Assembly (NCBI GenBank): GCA_964651475.1
Contig: CAZYXV010000020.1
Location: forward strand, 15,798 to 79,797
DNA length: 64,000 bases
Source of the DNA: JBGSMF01 sp964651475
Lineage (GTDB): Bacteria > Chloroflexota > Anaerolineae > Fen-1058
Reading direction: 5' to 3'
Shown here: piece by piece, positions 48,475 through 56,817 of the stretch
How the letters are laid out: every line of letters starts with the position of its first letter
Position numbering within the stretch: the stretch's first letter is position 1
The notes under the pieces: model-generated
What the model saw: only the letters and a program-made list of their open reading frames with translations
Databases searched by the model: none
Told to the model about the DNA's origin: nothing
Position numbers and translations under genes: made by a program

Positions 48475-49241
48475 TGGGCATTTTGGATTCATTTCGCCTG
48501 GATGGAAAAGCGGCCCTGGTGAGCGGCGCAAGCCGTGGACTGGGGCAGGCGATGGCGCTTGGCCTGGCCGAAGCCGGCGCGGATATCGCTGGCCTGGACC
48601 TGCTCCCTTGCGACGAAACGCGCGCCCAGGTAGAGGCGCTGGGCAGGCGCTTTGTGCAGGTAGAGTGCAACTTGAAAGAGGCCAGCGTGGCCCAACTGAA
48701 CGAGGTGGTGGGCCAGATAGTGCGCGACATGGGACGATTGGACATCCTGGTCAACAACGCCGGTATTATCCGCCGCGCGCCCGCGCTCGAGTTCAGCGAG
48801 CAAGATTGGGACGACGTGTTGCACATCAACCTCAAGGCGCTCTTTTTTCTTTCGCAGGCTGCGGCGCGCGTGATGGCGGACCGGGGCGGCGGCAAGATTA
48901 TCAACGTTGCCTCCATGCTGTCTTTCCAGGGAGGAATTTTGGTTCCGTCGTATACCGCTGCCAAGAGCGGCGTAGCCGGGATTACGCGCGCGCTCGCCAA
49001 CGAGTGGGCCGCCCGGCGCATCAATGTGAACGCCATCGCGCCCGGCTACATGGCCACCGATAACACCGCTCCCCTGCGCGCCGATCCGCAGCGCGCCCCC
49101 GCGATCCTGTCCCGCATCCCCGCGGGGCGGTGGGGCGAGCCGGCTGACCTGAAAGGTGTGGTCGTGTTCCTGGCCGCGGGCGCCTCGGATTATATGCACG
49201 GCGCGATTGTGCCCGTGGACGGCGGATGGCTGACCCGCTAA
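48474..49241 (+). CDS. kduD: 2-dehydro-3-deoxy-D-gluconate 5-dehydrogenase (SDR)
   Basis: Short-chain dehydrogenase of 255 residues. NAD(P) motif SGASRGLGQ (TGxxxGxG type), NNAG, a catalytic Ser in NVASMLSFQGG, and YTAAK (Tyr and Lys). The N-terminus ILDSFRLDGKAALVSG and the C-terminus GAIVPVDGGWLTR match the KduD group, which reduces 2,5-diketo-3-deoxygluconate to 2-keto-3-deoxygluconate (KDG). The start at 48474 overlaps the upstream stop (TGATG), so translation is probably coupled. The next gene, KDG kinase, uses its product. Confidence 0.85.
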   Translation: MGILDSFRLDGKAALVSGASRGLGQAMALGLAEAGADIAGLDLLPCDETRAQVEALGRRFVQVECNLKEASVAQLNEVVGQIVRDMGRLDILVNNAGIIRRAPALEFSEQDWDDVLHINLKALFFLSQAAARVMADRGGGKIINVASMLSFQGGILVPSYTAAKSGVAGITRALANEWAARRINVNAIAPGYMATDNTAPLRADPQRAPAILSRIPAGRWGEPADLKGVVVFLAAGASDYMHGAIVPVDGGWLTR

Positions 49242-49252
49242 GGATGGATGGG

Positions 49253-50281
49253 ATGAAAGTAGTGACTTTTGGCGAGATTATGATGCGGCTGTCGCCGCCG
49301 GGCGCTTTGCGCTTTGGGCAGGCCCGCTCGTTCGACGTCGTCTATGGCGGAGGCGAGGCCAACGTGGCTGTGTCGCTGGCTAACTTGGGCTTGCCGGTGG
49401 ATTACGTCACCCGCCTGCCCAACAACGACCTGGGCGATGCGTGTATTCAATTCCTGCGCCAGTATGGCGTGGGGGTAGATAAAATTTCGCGCGGCGGCGA
49501 GCGGCTGGGCATTTATTTTCTCGAAGCAGGCTCGGCCCAACGCGGCAGCAAGGTTATCTACGACCGGGCCGGGTCGGCCATTGCCGCCATCCAGGCGGGG
49601 ATGATTAACTGGCGCGAGGTTTTTAGCGGCGCCGGCTGGTTTCATTGGACCGGCATCACTCCGGCCATCTCGGAAGGTGCGGCGGCGGCTTGCCTTGAGG
49701 CAGCGCAGACGGCCAAGGATATGGGGCTGACGGTTTCGTGCGATTTGAACTATCGCAAGAACCTGTGGAAATGGGGCAAAAAGGCATCCGAGGTGATGCC
49801 CGATCTGGTGCGCTGCTGCGACGTGGCGGTGGGCAACGAGGAAGACGCCGACAAGGTATTTGGCATCAAGGCGACCGAGGCCGACGTGATAGCCGGCAAA
49901 GTCGAGGCAGCTTTTTTTGCCGACGTGTGCGGCGAACTGGCCCGGCGATTTCCTGGCCTGAAAACGATTGCCATCACCTTGCGCGGGTCACTGTCGGCCA
50001 GCCACAATACCTGGAGCGCGGTGGCCTGGCAGCAGGGCAACATGTACACCGCCCCGCAATACAACATCACGCCTATCGTGGATCGCGTTGGCGGGGGCGA
50101 TAGTTTTTGCGCTGGCTTGATCTATGGGTTATGCACCTATCAAGACGTGCAGCAGGCGTTGAACTTTGCCACGGCGGCGTCTTGCCTCAAACACACCGTC
50201 CTGGGCGATTTTAATCTGGTCAGTGTGGCAGAGGTCGAAAAATTAATGAGCGGCGACGAGTCGGGGCGCGTGTCGCGCTGA
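49253..50281 (+). CDS. kdgK: 2-keto-3-deoxygluconate kinase (PfkB family)
   Basis: Ribokinase-fold kinase of 342 residues. The N-terminal signature YGGGEANVAVSLANLG, the acceptor-site region NYRKNLWKWG, VGNEEDADKVFGI, and the ATP-site/catalytic motif DRVGGGDSFCAGLIYG (catalytic Asp in GGGD). It should phosphorylate KDG to KDPG for the adjacent aldolase. The ATG at 49253 is preferred because AAGGAT lies eight bases upstream; two earlier in-frame ATGs exist. The final codons GRVSR and the stop lie in the first unit of an 18-bp tandem repeat that continues downstream. Confidence 0.88.
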   Translation: MKVVTFGEIMMRLSPPGALRFGQARSFDVVYGGGEANVAVSLANLGLPVDYVTRLPNNDLGDACIQFLRQYGVGVDKISRGGERLGIYFLEAGSAQRGSKVIYDRAGSAIAAIQAGMINWREVFSGAGWFHWTGITPAISEGAAAACLEAAQTAKDMGLTVSCDLNYRKNLWKWGKKASEVMPDLVRCCDVAVGNEEDADKVFGIKATEADVIAGKVEAAFFADVCGELARRFPGLKTIAITLRGSLSASHNTWSAVAWQQGNMYTAPQYNITPIVDRVGGGDSFCAGLIYGLCTYQDVQQALNFATAASCLKHTVLGDFNLVSVAEVEKLMSGDESGRVSR

Positions 50282-50353
50282 GGGCGCGTGCCGCGCTGAG
50301 GGCGCGTGCCGCGCTGAGGGCGCGTGCCGCGCTGAGGGCGCGTGCCGCGCTGA
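50264..50353 (+). repeat. five 18-bp tandem repeats starting in the kdgK stop region
   Basis: Five units of GGGCGCGTGCCGCGCTGA (first unit with one T change), 50264-50353. The first unit encodes the last residues GRVSR and the TGA stop of kdgK; each later unit repeats the stop. Amplification is therefore neutral for the protein. Confidence 0.9.
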
Positions 50354-50363
50354 GGCGAGAATC

Positions 50364-50454
50364 TGTCATTGCGAGGAGGCCACAGGCCGACGAAGCAATC
50401 TCGGTTTTGCCGCATGGAGATTGCTTCGCCGCTCTAGGCGGCTCGCAATGACAC
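50364..50454. repeat. REP-like palindromic element
   Basis: GTCATTGCGAG at the left and CTCGCAATGAC at the right, with inner AAGCAATCTC/GAGATTGCTT arms. Same core as the elements at 19790-19880, 27021-27139 and 39932-40020. Confidence 0.8.
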
Positions 50455-50470
50455 TTGGAGGAGATAAAAC

Positions 50471-51163
50471 ATGGCGCGTTATAGCAGGCTGCACGTTCTC
50501 AATACCATGATTGATCTGGGCCTGGTGCCTGTATTTTACAACCCCGATGTGGACATCAGCCAGCAGATTGTGGCCGCCAGCCAAAGCGGCGGCGCTCGTG
50601 TGGTCGAGTTCACCAACCGGGGAGATTTTGCCTTCCAGGTGTTTACGGCGTTGGCGCAACATACGGCTCGCAACCATCCCGCTGTCATTTTAGGAGTAGG
50701 CTCGGTTGTAGACGCGCCCACCGCGGCGATGTACATCGCCGCTGGAGCGAACTTTGTGGTGGGGCCTATGCTCAACCCCGAGGTGGCCCGGCTGTGCAAT
50801 CGGCGCAAGATCGCCTACTTGCCAGGCTGTGGCAGCGTGTCCGAAATCTCGCAGGCCGAAGAATTGGGCGTCGAGATTGTCAAGATATTTCCCGGCGAGG
50901 CGGTGGGCGGGCCAGGCTTTGTCAAGGCCGTATTGGGGCCGTGTCCATGGACGCGTCTCATGCCCACTGGCGGCGTGGACGCCACAGAAGCGAGCATTCG
51001 AGCCTGGTTTGAGGCAGGGGTGGCTTGTGTGGGTATGGGGAGCAACCTGATCACAAAGAACTGGATGGCGGTGGGCAGTTCGGCGATTTCGGACAAGGCC
51101 GCGCAGGTGCTGGGCTGGATCAAGACGGTTCGGGCAGACATGGATAAACCCAAAGAACAATAA
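50471..51163 (+). CDS. eda: KDPG/KHG aldolase
   Basis: Class I aldolase of 230 residues that splits 2-keto-3-deoxy-6-phosphogluconate into pyruvate and glyceraldehyde-3-phosphate, the last step of uronate breakdown. Visible motifs: Glu46 in VVEFTNRG, GVGSVVDAPTAAMYIAAGANFVVGP, the Schiff-base Lys138 in VKIFPGE, and the phosphate-binding LMPTGGVDATEASIRAWFEAG. GGAGGAGA lies about eight bases before the ATG. It is separated from kdgK by repeats but co-directional, and is followed by an expanded repeat with an assembly gap. Confidence 0.92.
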   Translation: MARYSRLHVLNTMIDLGLVPVFYNPDVDISQQIVAASQSGGARVVEFTNRGDFAFQVFTALAQHTARNHPAVILGVGSVVDAPTAAMYIAAGANFVVGPMLNPEVARLCNRRKIAYLPGCGSVSEISQAEELGVEIVKIFPGEAVGGPGFVKAVLGPCPWTRLMPTGGVDATEASIRAWFEAGVACVGMGSNLITKNWMAVGSSAISDKAAQVLGWIKTVRADMDKPKEQ

Positions 51164-51464
51164 TCTGTGTAGGGGCAGGTCTTGCACCTGCCCACACGGC
51201 GCAGGTCTCGCGCCTGCCCACACGGCGCAGGTCTNNNNNNNNNNNNNNNNNNNNNNNNNNNNNNNNNNNNNNNNNNNNNNNNNNNNNNNNNNNNNNNNNN
51301 NNNNNNNNNNNNNNNNNNNNNNNNNNNNNNNNNNCCTGCCCACACGGCGCAGGTCTTGCACCTGCCCACACGGCGCAGGTCTCGCGCCTGCCCACACGGC
51401 GCAGGTCTCGCGCCTGCCCACAAAGGCGACCGCAAGGGTTCGCCCCTACATTTTGAGACGATAC
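51164..51464. repeat. MITE family A copy 3, expanded by 26-bp tandem repeats
   Basis: The right end CCCCTACATTTTGAGACGATAC matches the family; the left end keeps TGTAGGGGC but has lost its inverted repeat. ACAATAA occurs at both edges (51157-51163 and 51463-51469). The middle is a 26-bp tandem array, each unit a hairpin GCAGG...CCTGC, visible at 51190-51234 and 51335-51420 on both sides of the N gap. No gene is seen between eda and uxaC. Confidence 0.7.
51235..51334. other. assembly gap (100 N)
   Basis: Exactly 100 undetermined bases inside the 26-bp tandem array. This is a scaffold join, so the true array length is unknown. Confidence 0.98.
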
Positions 51465-51490
51465 AATAAGAGCTGGAGAGAAACACACGT

Positions 51491-52912
51491 ATGACATACA
51501 AAAGGTGTCTGCCTGAAGAACGATACTTTGACCCCGAGCTGCGGCACGTTGCGCGCGAACTGTACGAGTCGGTGGCCGGCCTGCCGCTCGTCTGCCCGCA
51601 CGGCCACGTGAGTCCCCGCCTCTTTGCCGACCCGGAGGCTACCTTTGGCACGCCCACCGAGTTGCTCATCACCCCAGACCACTATGTTTTCCGCATGCTC
51701 TATTCGCAGGGCATTTCGCTGGAATCGCTGGGCGTTCCCCGCATAGATGGCGGCCCGCTGGAACAGGATCACCGCAAAATATGGCAAATCCTGGCAGACA
51801 ATTTCCATCTCTTTCGCGGCACGCCCACGGGCGTCTGGCTGGCCCACGAACTGAACATCGTTCTGGGCGTCGAGGAAAAACTGTGCGCCCAAACAGCGCA
51901 GCGCATTTACGATCAGATTGCAGAGCGACTCGCCTCGCCCGAGTTTCGGCCGCGCCGGCTTTTCGAGCGATTCAATATTCAAGTGCTGGCGACCACCGAC
52001 GCCGCTACTGACACACTCGAACATCATCAAGCCATCCGCGCCTCGGGCTGGGCGGGGCGCATTATTCCTACTTTTCGGCCCGATGGCGTCGTCAACCTGG
52101 ATAGTCCCGGCTGGCAAAGAAATACCGAGGCGCTGGGCGCCGCCAGCGGGATCGAGATTAATAGCTACGGCGCCTTTATTCGCGCCCTGGAAAATCGGCG
52201 CGCGTTTTTCAAGAGTATGGGCGCCACCGCCACCGACCACGCTGCCCAGACGGCCCACACCGAAGAACTGGCGGACCGCGAAGCCGAGGCGATCTTTCAA
52301 CGCGCGTTGAGCGGCGCGGCGAGCGCCCAGGATGCGCTCCGCTTTACGGGCCACATGATTATGGAAAGCGCGCGGATGAGCATTGAGGATGGATTGGTGA
52401 TGCAGTTCCACGTCGGCGCGTATCGCAACCATAACCCCTTAATCTTTGAGCGATTTGGCCTGGACAAGGGCGCCGATATTCCTATCCAGGGCGAGTTTAC
52501 GCGCAGCCTGCGCCCCTTGCTGGCCAAATATGGAAACGATGCTCGATTGACGTTCGTCCTCTTTACGTTAGACGAGACCACTTGCGCGCGCGAGCTGGCG
52601 CCCCTGGCAGGCCACTATCCTGCCGTCAAACTCGGCCCGCCCTGGTGGTTTTACGACAGCCTCAACGGCATGACGCGCTATCTGGATAACGTGATAGAGA
52701 CGGCAGGTTTACATAACACCGTTGGCTTTAATGACGACACGCGCGCTTTCCCCTCCATCCCGGCCCGCCACGACGTGTGGCGGCGCGCCAGCGCCAACTG
52801 GGTCGCTGGTCTGGTGATGCGGCGCATCGTAGACATGGACGACGCGCGCGAAATGATTCAAGATATGGCTTACCGCCTGGCCTGGCAAGCTTACAAATTC
52901 GGAAAGGAGTGA
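51491..52912 (+). CDS. uxaC: uronate isomerase
   Basis: Amidohydrolase-superfamily isomerase of 473 residues, a normal UxaC length. It interconverts galacturonate with tagaturonate and glucuronate with fructuronate. Metal ligands His37 and His39 lie in VCPHGHVSP; further signatures are TPTGVWLAHEL, TTDAATDTLEHH, RIIPTFRPDGVVNLD, QFHVGAYRNHN and FNDDTRAFPSIPARHDVWRR (the metal Asp region). A ribosome binding site, GGAGAG, is about 11 bases upstream. The uxaE gene follows after 3 bp, matching consecutive steps of galacturonate use. Confidence 0.93.
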   Translation: MTYKRCLPEERYFDPELRHVARELYESVAGLPLVCPHGHVSPRLFADPEATFGTPTELLITPDHYVFRMLYSQGISLESLGVPRIDGGPLEQDHRKIWQILADNFHLFRGTPTGVWLAHELNIVLGVEEKLCAQTAQRIYDQIAERLASPEFRPRRLFERFNIQVLATTDAATDTLEHHQAIRASGWAGRIIPTFRPDGVVNLDSPGWQRNTEALGAASGIEINSYGAFIRALENRRAFFKSMGATATDHAAQTAHTEELADREAEAIFQRALSGAASAQDALRFTGHMIMESARMSIEDGLVMQFHVGAYRNHNPLIFERFGLDKGADIPIQGEFTRSLRPLLAKYGNDARLTFVLFTLDETTCARELAPLAGHYPAVKLGPPWWFYDSLNGMTRYLDNVIETAGLHNTVGFNDDTRAFPSIPARHDVWRRASANWVAGLVMRRIVDMDDAREMIQDMAYRLAWQAYKFGKE

Positions 52913-52915
52913 TCC

Positions 52916-54376
52916 ATGAGAGAAAGACTGGAACGATTAACCGGCTTTAAGGTTTATCCACACTCGACCGTCGAGACAAAGAACGCCACCTATTTCATGG
53001 TGCGGGGAGACAAAACGGAGGGTAAACGGCTCGGCATTCTGGGCGACGCTGCCGGTTTTGAAGGCGCGCGCCGCGAGCAAGACGGCGTGTTGATTTGCCG
53101 TCCTACCCCGACCAACGCCGCCGCGCTGCGCGCCCAGCTGGATTGGCTGCGCCCTGTGCCGTTGGGATTGCAGACCTCGGCCGGCCTGGGCGACCGGCTG
53201 GGACTGGCCACTCCCGGCCACGTGCAAGCGGTCCGCCACTTTCCCATCGCGCCGATTTTCGCCCAACAATCGGTGCGTGAAAACGCTCGCACCGGCCGCA
53301 CGCCGCAGGGGGTGATAGATGATGCGATGTGGGGCATCTTTCAGGCGGGCTGGCGGGGGCCGTGGGGCGCTGACGCCGACCACCTAAAAACGACCGCAGA
53401 TATAGATACCTTTGTGGCCGCTGGCTATACGTTTTATACAATTGACCCCGGCGACCACGTGGATAACGAGGCGCACACGGCCTCGCTAGACGTGCTGAAG
53501 GATAAAGTCTATGCCTTGCCGTGGGATACCTTGCATGATTCGCCGGACGGCCTGCACGAGCGTTATTTGAAGGGCGGTTTTGCGGTGGAGGGGCTGAGCG
53601 TGAATTTTGATCAGACCACCCTGGCGCGAGCGGCGGCCAAATATGGGCGGGCGATTATGCACACGGCGCACATGTACCGCCACCTGGTCAGTCAAATGAG
53701 AGAACGTCCCTTTGAGTTAGAAGTCTCGGTGGACGAGACCGAGACGCCTACCTCGCCGGCGGAACATTTCTTTATTGCCAGCGAGCTGGGACGCCTGGGA
53801 GTGCGTTGGGTGAGCCTGGCGCCGCGCTACGTGGGACGCTTTGAAAAGGGCGTGGATTATATTGGCGACCTGGCCGAGTTCAAGGTGGAATTGGCGCAGC
53901 ACGCCGCCATCGCTCGCGTGCTGGGACCGTACAAGTTGAGCCTCCATTCCGGTTCAGACAAATTTAGCATCTACCCCATCGCGGCTGGCCTGACCCGCGG
54001 CCTGGTGCATCTCAAGACAGCGGGAACGAGTTACCTGGAGGCGCTGCGCACCGTGGCCCAGGTTGACCCGATGCTATTCCGAGAGATTCTGGCCTTTGCT
54101 CGCCAGCACTATGAAGTGGACAGGTTGTCTTATCACGTCTCGGCGCAATTGGATAGGGTCCCCGCGCCAGATGCCCTGGATGATGCAGCCTTGCCGGGTG
54201 TATTGGACCAGTTCGATGCCCGGCAGGCGGCGCACGTGACTTTTGGCTCGGCGCTGGCTCACTTTGGCGAGCGGCTGCTGGGCGTGCTGCTGGAGCACGA
54301 AGAGGTTTATAACGCTTTGCTAGAGGCGCACTTTAAGCGGCATCTATCCCCTTTTAGGAGCATTGGCGTCAACTGA
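52916..54376 (+). CDS. uxaE: tagaturonate epimerase
   Basis: Protein of 486 residues matching the UxaE family, which epimerises D-tagaturonate to D-fructuronate at C3 and lets galacturonate join the glucuronate branch. Recognised by the N-terminal GFKVYPHSTVE, GLGDRLGLATPGH, a metal-binding ADADHLKTTADIDTFVAAGYTFYTIDPGDHVDNEA segment, EVSVDETETPTSPAEHFFIASEL, and SLHSGSDKFSIYP. GGAG lies seven bases before the ATG, 3 bp after uxaC. This replaces the classical UxaB/UxaA altronate route, whose genes are not in the window. Confidence 0.88.
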   Translation: MRERLERLTGFKVYPHSTVETKNATYFMVRGDKTEGKRLGILGDAAGFEGARREQDGVLICRPTPTNAAALRAQLDWLRPVPLGLQTSAGLGDRLGLATPGHVQAVRHFPIAPIFAQQSVRENARTGRTPQGVIDDAMWGIFQAGWRGPWGADADHLKTTADIDTFVAAGYTFYTIDPGDHVDNEAHTASLDVLKDKVYALPWDTLHDSPDGLHERYLKGGFAVEGLSVNFDQTTLARAAAKYGRAIMHTAHMYRHLVSQMRERPFELEVSVDETETPTSPAEHFFIASELGRLGVRWVSLAPRYVGRFEKGVDYIGDLAEFKVELAQHAAIARVLGPYKLSLHSGSDKFSIYPIAAGLTRGLVHLKTAGTSYLEALRTVAQVDPMLFREILAFARQHYEVDRLSYHVSAQLDRVPAPDALDDAALPGVLDQFDARQAAHVTFGSALAHFGERLLGVLLEHEEVYNALLEAHFKRHLSPFRSIGVN

Positions 54377-54398
54377 AATGTTTTAGGAGAGACGGTGG

Positions 54399-55232
54399 AT
54401 GAACCAGAACTATATGACCGAGCTTTTTGGCCTGCAGGGCAAGGTCGCCGTTGTGACCGGCGGCGGCGGGGTGTTGTGCGGCGCGATGAGTATGGCGCTG
54501 GGGCAGGCCGGCGCCAGGGTGGCCGTGCTCGACCTTTTCCCCGAGGCGGCGCAAAAGGTGGTCGAGCGACTCAAGGCCAATGGCGATGATGCCATCGCCA
54601 TCAAGTGCGACGTGTTGGACAAGGCGAGCATCGAGGCCGCCCGAGACACAGTGATGGGCGCGTTTGGCCGGGTGGACATTCTCGTCAACGGCGCAGGGGG
54701 CAACAAAAAACAGGCCACCACCAGCGCCGAGCTGCCCTTTTTTGACCTGCCGGCCGACGCCGTGCAGGGGGTGTTCAATCTCAACTTTATTGGAACCTTG
54801 CTGCCTTGCCAAATTTTTGGGCGCTTGATGGCCGAGCAAAAACATGGCGTCATTCTCAATATTTCTTCAATGAATGCCTTTCGTCCCCTCACGCGCATTC
54901 CGGCTTACTCGGCGGCTAAAGCGGCCGTGAGTAATTTCACCCAATGGTTAGCGGTCCACATGGCCCAAGAATACTCGCCCAACATTCGCGTGAACGCCAT
55001 CGCGCCCGGCTTTTTCTTGACCGAGCAGAACCGCTTTTTGTTGACCGACGAAGCGAGCGGCGAGCTGACGCCGCGCGGCCAAACCATTATTAACCATACC
55101 CCTATGGGCCGCTTTGGCAGCCCTGAGGATTTGGCCGGCGCGCTGCTGTGGCTTCTTTCACCAGCCTCTTCGTTTGTCACCGGCATTGTCTTGCCGGTGG
55201 ATGGGGGCTTTAGCGCATTTAGCGGTGTGTGA
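54399..55232 (+). CDS. SDR dehydrogenase, probable fructuronate reductase (D-mannonate oxidoreductase)
   Basis: Short-chain dehydrogenase of 277 residues with TGGGGVLCGAM at the nucleotide site (TGGxGxLG-type), NGAGGNKK, Ser in NISSMNAF and YSAAK. The layout, including the long RVNAIAPGFFLTEQNRFLL loop and C-terminal GIVLPVDGGFSAFSGV, resembles the SDR-type D-mannonate oxidoreductases (Bacillus YjmF type) that reduce fructuronate to D-mannonate. Its position right after uxaC-uxaE supports this. AGGAGAG is upstream. A duplicated copy of its last codons lies beyond a palindromic repeat after the stop. Confidence 0.78.
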   Translation: MNQNYMTELFGLQGKVAVVTGGGGVLCGAMSMALGQAGARVAVLDLFPEAAQKVVERLKANGDDAIAIKCDVLDKASIEAARDTVMGAFGRVDILVNGAGGNKKQATTSAELPFFDLPADAVQGVFNLNFIGTLLPCQIFGRLMAEQKHGVILNISSMNAFRPLTRIPAYSAAKAAVSNFTQWLAVHMAQEYSPNIRVNAIAPGFFLTEQNRFLLTDEASGELTPRGQTIINHTPMGRFGSPEDLAGALLWLLSPASSFVTGIVLPVDGGFSAFSGV

Positions 55233-55308
55233 GCGACCGTAAAGGCAGTACCGGTTCGCCCGCAGTTCAACTGCGGGCGGAACAAGGCGGTGTGTGAGCG
55301 ACTGTAAA
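55222..55308. repeat. family B palindrome flanked by a 22-bp duplication of the SDR gene end
   Basis: The palindrome TTCGCCCGCAG-TTCAA-CTGCGGGCGGAA (55255-55281) is flanked by a direct repeat that begins GCGGTGTGTGAGCGAC, at 55222-55243 and 55287-55308 (21 of 22 identical). The first copy contains the SDR stop codon. This looks like a target duplication or recombination scar. Confidence 0.75.
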
Positions 55309-55336
55309 TCAATTTTTGAACACGTGGAGGTAAACA

Positions 55337-56806
55337 ATGTCTGGAGCGGATATCGGCCTCGTCGGCCTGGCGGTGATGGGGCAAAACCTGGTGCTGAACA
55401 TGGACGAGCACGGCTTTACAGTGGCGGTGTACAACCGCACTGTATCCAAAGTGGATGAATTCATCGAGGGTTCAGCACGCGGAACCAAGGTCATTGGCGC
55501 GCGCTCAATTGAAGAGCTGGTCGGCGCGCTCAAGAGACCTCGCCGGATAATGCTGATGGTCAAGGCAGGCCAGGCCGTAGACGATTTCATTGATCTGCTC
55601 ATTCCGCACCTGGAGCAAGGCGACATTATCATTGACGGCGGCAACTCGAACTATAACGACACAATTCGCCGCACTCGCTATGTCGAGTCGAAAGGCCTGC
55701 TCTACATTGGCACCGGCGTTTCTGGCGGCGAGGAGGGCGCCCGCCACGGGCCGTCCATCATGCCGGGCGGCTCGCCCGCCGCCTGGCCGCACGTCAGGCC
55801 AATCTTTCAGGCGATTGCGGCCAAGGTGGCCGGCGGCGCGGAAGAGCGGGCGGCGGCCCCGTGTTGCGATTGGGTGGGCGAAGATGGCGCCGGCCATTAC
55901 GTCAAGATGACGCACAACGGCATCGAGTACGGCGATATGCAGCTCATCTGCGAATCTTATCACCTGATGAAAGAGGGTGGGGGGCTGAGCCACGACGAAA
56001 TGCATACGGTCTTTGCCGAGTGGAACAAGGGCAAGCTGGATTCTTATCTGGTCGAGATCACCCGCGACATTCTCGGCTTCAGGGACGAGGATGGACAGCC
56101 CCTGGTGGAAAAGATCCTGGACAGCGCCGGCCAAAAGGGCACTGGCAAGTGGACGAGCATCTCGGCGCTGGACACGGGCATTCCCCTCACGCTGATTACG
56201 GAAGCCGTGCTGGCGCGCTGCCTGTCGGCGATCAAGGACGAGCGCGTCGTAGCCTCGCAAGCGCTGAGCGGCCCCCAGCCTGGCTTTGACGGCGACAAGC
56301 AAGCGTTTGTCAACGACATCCGAGACGCGCTGTATGCCTCCAAGATCATGTCGTATACCCAGGGCTATATGCTGATGCGGGCCGCGGCCTCCGAGTACAA
56401 GTGGAACCTGAATTACGGCGGCATTGCCCTGATGTGGCGCGGCGGCTGCATCATCCGCTCGGCCTTTTTGGGCAAGATCAAGCAAGCGTTCGACAAGAAT
56501 CCCAACCTTACCAACTTGTTGCTCGACGATTATTTCAAGACAGAGGTCGAGGCGGCCCAGCCAGGCTGGCGGCGCGTGGTGGCCCGCGCCGCCCAGATGG
56601 GCATTCCCGTCCCGGCCATGGCCAGCGCGCTGGCCTTTTACGACGGCTATCGGCGCGAGTGGCTGCCAGCCAATTTGCTCCAGGCCCAGCGCGACTATTT
56701 TGGCGCGCACACTTACGAGCGCGTTGACAAGCCGCGCGGCCAGTTCTTTCACACCAACTGGACCGGGCGCGGGGGCGACGTGACTTCGGGCGCGTACACG
56801 GCATAG
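55337..56806 (+). CDS. gnd: 6-phosphogluconate dehydrogenase, decarboxylating
   Basis: Full-length GndA-type enzyme of 489 residues producing ribulose-5-phosphate, CO2 and NAD(P)H. N-terminal Rossmann motif GLVGLAVMGQNLVLNM, substrate loops GTGVSGGEEGARHGPSIMPGG and GHYVKMTHNGIEYGDMQ (catalytic Lys and Glu area), KGTGKWTS, and the C-terminal tail RGQFFHTNW. The NADP-selecting region reads VYNRTVSKVDEF, as in NADP enzymes. GGAGG is nine bases upstream. Its place between uronate genes and a PfkB kinase is unusual; it may process gluconate formed by the LarA-like protein of the same cluster. Confidence 0.93.
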   Translation: MSGADIGLVGLAVMGQNLVLNMDEHGFTVAVYNRTVSKVDEFIEGSARGTKVIGARSIEELVGALKRPRRIMLMVKAGQAVDDFIDLLIPHLEQGDIIIDGGNSNYNDTIRRTRYVESKGLLYIGTGVSGGEEGARHGPSIMPGGSPAAWPHVRPIFQAIAAKVAGGAEERAAAPCCDWVGEDGAGHYVKMTHNGIEYGDMQLICESYHLMKEGGGLSHDEMHTVFAEWNKGKLDSYLVEITRDILGFRDEDGQPLVEKILDSAGQKGTGKWTSISALDTGIPLTLITEAVLARCLSAIKDERVVASQALSGPQPGFDGDKQAFVNDIRDALYASKIMSYTQGYMLMRAAASEYKWNLNYGGIALMWRGGCIIRSAFLGKIKQAFDKNPNLTNLLLDDYFKTEVEAAQPGWRRVVARAAQMGIPVPAMASALAFYDGYRREWLPANLLQAQRDYFGAHTYERVDKPRGQFFHTNWTGRGGDVTSGAYTA

Positions 56807-56817
56807 AGGAGGGCAAC

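Noticed and set aside
50264..50353. CRISPR-like or regulatory iteron array
   Set aside because: Contiguous 18-bp copies derived from the kdgK end; no spacers and no replication genes.
51190..51420. CRISPR array
   Set aside because: The 26-bp units are directly contiguous without unique spacers, so it is a tandem repeat, and no cas gene is present.
50690..51421. Reading frames crossing the N gap
   Set aside because: They translate undetermined bases and the tandem repeat as TCAVWAGARPAP-like units; an artefact.
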